Source of the DNA: an uncultured Opitutia bacterium
Lineage (GTDB): Bacteria > Verrucomicrobiota > Verrucomicrobiia > Opitutales > UBA953
DNA: 9,345 nucleotides
Reading direction: 5' to 3'
Assembly: GCA_903924185.1 (NCBI GenBank)
Contig: CAIYAN010000298.1
Coordinates: 1-9,345, forward strand
Position 1 is the stretch's first letter; each line of letters opens with the position of its first letter. Position numbers and translations under genes: made by a program. Below the pieces are notes generated by a model, which was given only the letters and a program-made list of their open reading frames with translations, ran no database searches and had not been told where the DNA came from. Positions 5,896-9,345 of the stretch are shown one piece after another.

Positions 5896-7515
5896 TTAAT
5901 AGACGAATAGAACGATCCATAGCGTCACGAGGGCGGCGGGCACACCTAGTAGTCGCAGGGCACTTTTAGTTTCCGCTTGGGCGAGGAAGCACGCCACGAG
6001 TAAAGCGGCGCAGGCCGGGCCGGAGGCCGCGGGCTGGACGGTGCCCGTGAGTACCAAGTTTGGAATCTGCGCGAAGGCCTGCGTAAACCAACTCATGGCA
6101 TCCAATACCAGGGCCGCGCCGCCATTGATCCACGCCGCGAGCGGCAGCATACTTGGCCAGGGGCAGAAGAGGAGCGAAGCCATGCCCAAGACGAGGGGGA
6201 TTTCGGAAAGCGGGACGAGCACGAGGTTGGCGAAGACGCCGCCCCAGCTACTGCTTTGGAAATAAGTCAGCGTCAGCGGTGCGCCGGCGATGGTCGCCGC
6301 GAGCGAAACGCAGAGACCACCGAGAGTCGCGCGGCGGAGTCGCCAGCCCCAGCGTCGCCAAGCTTGCACCGCATGCTTCGGCGTCAGGCGTTCCGCCAAA
6401 GTGGGTGCAGCGATTTGCTCGGCCGCTGGTACTCCGACGAGTAGAATCGCTAGCACCGCGAGGTAACTGAGTTGAAAGCCAGGGTCGCTGCTCGCCTCGG
6501 GGCTCCAGAGTAACGTGGCGGCCGCCGCAAGGGCGAGCGACTGTAAGGGTGGCGTGGCGCGTTCGCCCGTTTGTCCGGCCCAAATGAAGACAGCCATAAT
6601 CCAAGCGCGGAGCGAGGACGGTGAGGCGCCCGTGACTTCGACGTAGAGCCAGAGCAGTGCAAGGATGGCGATGCCGGTAGGTTTCTCGGGTAGGCGGAGT
6701 CGCCGCGCCGCCCAAATCAACGCGGCGGCCATCCCTGCGATATGCAGTCCGCTAATGGCGAAGAGGTGGAGTGTGCCGGTCGCGGCAAAGGCGCCTTTAG
6801 CTTCTTCGGGCAGCAGGGCCGTCCGCCCGAGCATCGTTGCCGCGAGCAGCGCGCCGCCGTCGGGGTCGTCCCAAGGCAACGTTCGCAACCATTGTTCGAG
6901 GTGGTTTTGACTCTGTTGGCACCAGACTGCGAAGGCCGTGGGCACTTCGAGCACGCCCAAAGTTTTACCACCCCCGAGTTTGAGCGTCGCCCCTTGGGAG
7001 GCGATCCACGCATCGTAGCCTGTGGGATTGGCTGGTAAGGCCGTGAGATGGCCGGAGATTTTAAGTTCGGCGCCCCGGGCGGGCGTCGGGCCTTTGACCG
7101 AGAGTGCAAGCCGTCGACGAAATAGCGGACCCTTGTCGGTGACGATGCCCAGTCCGTTCCACCCTTCGCCCGTGCGTCGCGGGGCGGCACTCTCAACCAG
7201 TACGGAGAGTTCGGCGTAACTGCGAACGGAGGTCAGCGGGGTCTGCGGGGGGAGTTTTGCTTGATGCCAGGCGGCACCCCAGCAAATCCCTGCGCCGACT
7301 AGAAGGAGTCGACTAAAGTTTTCGTGGCGGGCGCAGAACCAGAGTGCCGCAGTGCTAAGGCTCCCCAGCCAGAGAAGCGCTACGATGTCCGGCCGAGCGA
7401 AATCGTCCCAAGCACAACCAGCCAACAAGGGGAGCGCTAGCCAGAGCGCGGGGGCGTGACCGAAGCGATCGTGCTTCAGTGGGTGGGTTTGATCCAGGGG
7501 GTCGGTCCTTGCCAT
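5896..7515 (-). CDS. comEC: ComEC/Rec2-family competence membrane protein, short form
   Basis: ComEC forms the inner-membrane channel through which single-stranded DNA enters during natural transformation. The 539-residue product has N-terminal membrane segments (about 22-62 and 70-83) and a soluble OB-like region (about 100-190, DUF4131-like). The multi-spanning competence domain follows, with its hallmarks: LHLFAISGLHIAGMAA (249-264), SSLRAWIMA (300-308), DPGFQLSYLAVLAI (344-357) and a FANLVLVPLSEIPLVLG segment (428-444). It ends after a final membrane segment (about 520-539). The metallo-beta-lactamase-like domain that follows in full-length ComEC (about 750-800 residues) is absent. The ATG at 7515 lies inside folK, a 40-base overlap, and later starts would cut the first membrane segment. 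The family assignment is firm; whether this shorter form supports DNA uptake cannot be told from the sequence. Confidence 0.9.
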   Translation of the reverse strand: MARTDPLDQTHPLKHDRFGHAPALWLALPLLAGCAWDDFARPDIVALLWLGSLSTAALWFCARHENFSRLLLVGAGICWGAAWHQAKLPPQTPLTSVRSYAELSVLVESAAPRRTGEGWNGLGIVTDKGPLFRRRLALSVKGPTPARGAELKISGHLTALPANPTGYDAWIASQGATLKLGGGKTLGVLEVPTAFAVWCQQSQNHLEQWLRTLPWDDPDGGALLAATMLGRTALLPEEAKGAFAATGTLHLFAISGLHIAGMAAALIWAARRLRLPEKPTGIAILALLWLYVEVTGASPSSLRAWIMAVFIWAGQTGERATPPLQSLALAAAATLLWSPEASSDPGFQLSYLAVLAILLVGVPAAEQIAAPTLAERLTPKHAVQAWRRWGWRLRRATLGGLCVSLAATIAGAPLTLTYFQSSSWGGVFANLVLVPLSEIPLVLGMASLLFCPWPSMLPLAAWINGGAALVLDAMSWFTQAFAQIPNLVLTGTVQPAASGPACAALLVACFLAQAETKSALRLLGVPAALVTLWIVLFVY

Positions 7516-8012
7516 GGGCGAAGGCCAGACCCATCGACAGGCAAGGAGGCGACCTTAGCCCGGAGCCAATCCCAACTGGTGTCCTTAGCGAGGGCGGGGG
7601 CTTGAAGCAGATGCCTTAGGGGAAAAACGACAAACCCGCGCTCCGACCAGCGGGGGTGGGGGAGGGTGAGGTTGGGGAGCTCGACGGCCCCGCCTTCAAA
7701 GAAAAGCACATCGATATCGATCGTGCGGGGCCCATCTTTGATTGTCCGAACACGGCCTAGTTTCGTCTCAATGGAGAGACAGGTGGCCAGTAATTCCTCG
7801 GGAATAAAGTCACAAGTTACTGCTATACAGTTATTTAAAAAATTACCCTGCGCCTTAAAGCCAACCGGATCAGAATCAAAGGCCTCAGAAATAGCCAAGA
7901 TCTGAGTTTCCGGCAGGGCGGCCAAGGCCATCACCGCTTGTTCTATATAGTAGGCCCGGTCTCCCAGGTTGCTTCCGAGCCCAAGTAGGTATTGGCGCTG
8001 GCCTGCTTTCAC
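7476..8012 (-). CDS. folK: 2-amino-4-hydroxy-6-hydroxymethyldihydropteridine diphosphokinase (HPPK)
   Basis: FolK transfers diphosphate from ATP to 6-hydroxymethyl-7,8-dihydropterin, the step after FolB in folate synthesis, in the cytoplasm. The 178-residue product carries the full signature: GLGSNLGDR (11-19), the pterin-binding DPVGFKAQGNFLN region (48-60), and LGRVRTIKDGPRTIDIDVLF (85-104). The last contains the two magnesium aspartates D99 and D101. LPHPRWSERGFVVFPL follows (117-132) with the conserved His and Arg. The length is normal for the family. The start is a GTG at 8012 that overlaps the folB TGA as GTGA, indicating translational coupling, and its 3' end overlaps comEC by 40 bases. 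No alternative start gives a better fit, because the first family motif begins at residue 11. Confidence 0.95.
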   Translation of the reverse strand: MKAGQRQYLLGLGSNLGDRAYYIEQAVMALAALPETQILAISEAFDSDPVGFKAQGNFLNNCIAVTCDFIPEELLATCLSIETKLGRVRTIKDGPRTIDIDVLFFEGGAVELPNLTLPHPRWSERGFVVFPLRHLLQAPALAKDTSWDWLRAKVASLPVDGSGLRPWQGPTPWIKPTH

Positions 8013-8371
8013 ACCCGTTCCCGGCGAATTTTAACAGAAATAGCCTCAAAATCCGCAGCTACTGGGGCGAACGGCTTGTTGACCTCGACCGTCACCGCTT
8101 TGACCACAGGGAAAGACCCGAGGATGCGGGCGGCGATTTGTTGGGCGAGGGTTTCGATTAGGTAGACCGGCTTACCGGTTAACTGGCCTTCGACCGTGCG
8201 GATAACGTCCGCGTAATCTACAGTCAGCTTGAGGTCGTCCGCCGCGGCCGCGGGGCGGGTGTCTACTTCCAGGTCGACGGAAACCGTGAAACGCTGGCCG
8301 AGCCGCTTCTCCTCGGGGAGGGCGCCATGGTGGCCGAACGACCGAATTCCGCTGATCCTAATGATGTCCAC
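8009..8371 (-). CDS. folB: 7,8-dihydroneopterin aldolase
   Basis: FolB cleaves 7,8-dihydroneopterin to 6-hydroxymethyl-7,8-dihydropterin and glycolaldehyde, the substrate-forming step for FolK. The 120-residue product has the expected size and motifs: ISGIRSFGHHGALPEEKRLGQRF (residues 6-28, with E21 at the conserved pocket position), DDLKLTVDYADV (45-56, conserved Y53), LIETLAQQIA (71-80, conserved E73) and VNKPFAP (97-103) with catalytic Lys99. I chose the GTG at 8371: there is no ATG or other usual start near the motif, and the frame upstream only mirrors carB on the other strand. A GGAG lies 17 bases before the GTG, further than usual. The gene heads the folB-folK-comEC series and runs divergently from carB. 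Confidence 0.92.
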   Translation of the reverse strand: MDIIRISGIRSFGHHGALPEEKRLGQRFTVSVDLEVDTRPAAAADDLKLTVDYADVIRTVEGQLTGKPVYLIETLAQQIAARILGSFPVVKAVTVEVNKPFAPVAADFEAISVKIRRERV

Positions 8372-8479
8372 GCCCCGATGAATGCCGTCTCCGCCCGCCC
8401 CTGCAAGCGCCTTCCCGTAAATGTGTGCAGTCCCCTCTTGACCACCCTTCCAAGGGTCGCTGACAGTCCGCGGAACACT
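8372..8479. promoter_or_regulatory. Divergent intergenic region between folB and carB with an inverted repeat
   Basis: These 108 bases must hold the promoters for both carB (plus) and the folB series (minus). On the plus strand TTGACC at 8438-8443 is a good -35 match, but the -10 position about 17 bases on (TGACAG) is weak. If used, it would give carB a very short leader. A perfect dyad ACCCTT-CC-AAGGGT lies at 8444-8457, between the -35 candidate and the carB start, and could be an operator or form a small hairpin. No convincing minus-strand promoter is visible. Confidence 0.4.
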
Positions 8480-9345
8480 ATGCCTAAGAGGACCGATATC
8501 CGTACCATCCTCATCATCGGCTCGGGTCCGATCATCATCGGCCAAGCCTGTGAGTTCGATTATTCCGGCACCCAAGCGTGTAAGGCCCTCCGCGAGGAAG
8601 GCTACCGCGTGATCTTGGTGAATTCTAATCCGGCCACGATCATGACGGATCCCGAGACCGCGGACGTCACTTATGTGGAGCCGCTCACGGTCGAATCCGT
8701 GGAACGCATCATCGCCAAGGAAAAGCCCGATGCACTCCTCCCGACGCTCGGTGGCCAGACGGCCCTGAATCTTTCCCTCAAACTCGCCCGCACGGGCATC
8801 CTCGCCAAGTACGGCGTTGAGCTCATCGGTGCGAAAGAAGACGCGATCGAGCGCGGCGAGGACCGCGAGAAGTTCAAGAAGCTGATGCTGGAGATCGGCC
8901 TCGATGTCCCGCGCTCGCGCGTGGTCAAGAACCTCGAGGAAGCCCGCGAGACGATTGCACTCATCGGCGGCGAATTCCCCGTCATCATCCGTCCGTCCTA
9001 CACCTTGGGTGGCACGGGCGGTGGCATCGCCTATAACCGCGAAGAGTATGATCGCATGGCCCAAGCCGGCCTCGACGCTTCGCCGGTGCATGAGGTCCTC
9101 GTCGAGGAATGCCTGCTCGGCTGGAAGGAATACGAGATGGAAGTGATGCGCGACCACAAGGATCAGTGCGTCATTATCTGCTCGATCGAAAACTTTGACC
9201 CGATGGGCGTCCACACGGGCGACTCCATCACCGTCGCTCCGGCGCTCACGCTGACCGACAAAGAATACCAGTTGATGCGCGATGCTTCCTTCGCCGTCAT
9301 CCGCGCCGTCGGCGTCGAGACGGGTGGCTCGAACATCCAGTTCTC
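8480..9345 (+). CDS. carB: Carbamoyl-phosphate synthase large subunit, N-terminal part (cut by window edge)
   Basis: CarB makes carbamoyl phosphate from bicarbonate, ATP and ammonia supplied by CarA, feeding pyrimidine and arginine synthesis. The 288 visible residues are the N-terminal part of a protein of about 1070. They hold the pre-ATP-grasp and much of the first ATP-grasp domain, which phosphorylates bicarbonate. Landmarks are GSGPIIIGQACEFDYSG (14-30), VNSNPATIMTD (47-57), PTLGGQTALN (88-97), R129 and R171 matching the E. coli ATP-binding arginines, the glycine loop GGTGGG (177-182), GWKEYEMEV (214-222), IENFDPMGVHTGDSITVAP (236-254) and ETGGSNIQF at the cut end. The ATG at 8480 is at the normal family position. 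No Shine-Dalgarno is obvious upstream. No carA is visible next to it, so if adjacent it would have to lie downstream, outside the window. Confidence 0.97.
   Translation, partial: MPKRTDIRTILIIGSGPIIIGQACEFDYSGTQACKALREEGYRVILVNSNPATIMTDPETADVTYVEPLTVESVERIIAKEKPDALLPTLGGQTALNLSLKLARTGILAKYGVELIGAKEDAIERGEDREKFKKLMLEIGLDVPRSRVVKNLEEARETIALIGGEFPVIIRPSYTLGGTGGGIAYNREEYDRMAQAGLDASPVHEVLVEECLLGWKEYEMEVMRDHKDQCVIICSIENFDPMGVHTGDSITVAPALTLTDKEYQLMRDASFAVIRAVGVETGGSNIQF

Noticed and set aside
7411..7450. Lipobox-like LLAGC near the comEC N-terminus
   Set aside because: It is preceded by about 20 polar residues and lies in the first membrane segment of a polytopic ComEC protein, so lipoprotein processing is unlikely.
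8372..9214. Minus-strand frame that extends folB upstream to a 401-residue ORF
   Set aside because: The extra part lies antisense to carB, whose protein is conserved throughout. The FolB family length matches a start at 8371, and the extension resembles no known domain.

Overview
The window is a compact, fairly GC-rich bacterial chromosome segment carrying housekeeping biosynthesis genes and a block of three predicted secreted proteins. The domain style suggests the PVC superphylum, most likely Verrucomicrobiota (Opitutae-like). The clues are exported DUF1080/LamG-like proteins, a large exported protein of a type I associate with Verrucomicrobia and Planctomycetes, and start codons mostly without clear Shine-Dalgarno sequences. 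This placement is an inference; no rRNA or other decisive marker is present. I saw no tRNA, rRNA, CRISPR array, insertion sequence or prophage gene.

Layout: nearly everything lies on the minus strand and reads from right to left. Starting at 8371, folB (dihydroneopterin aldolase) overlaps folK (HPPK) by four bases, and folK overlaps a comEC-like membrane channel gene by 40 bases. After 49 bases come an 829-residue exported protein of unknown function, then two tandem paralogous exported proteins (235 and 253 residues) that are 3 bases apart. An 87-base gap separates these from the riboflavin genes: a ribB whose C-terminal GTP cyclohydrolase II domain is degenerate, then ribH (lumazine synthase). 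A further minus-strand reading frame begins with a TGATG stop/start overlap at the ribH end and runs off the left edge; its first residues resemble ribosomal protein S10. On the right, carB (carbamoyl-phosphate synthase large subunit) runs divergently from folB and is cut by the window edge.

How the genes work together: FolB and FolK catalyse consecutive steps of folate synthesis. RibB makes the four-carbon substrate that RibH condenses to lumazine. Both pathways start from GTP, but the GTP cyclohydrolase II activity must come from elsewhere because the domain here lacks its zinc and catalytic residues. CarB supplies carbamoyl phosphate for pyrimidines and arginine. The three exported proteins form a separate, uncharacterised block; their co-orientation and tight spacing suggest co-expression, but the sequence shows no function for them.

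The most interesting points are the degenerate RibB fusion, the unusual active-site residues of RibH, the duplicated exported pair with DxDxDG-like loops, the ComEC protein without its usual C-terminal nuclease-like domain, and the S10-like start next to ribH. None of these amounts to a clearly new defence or mobile system.
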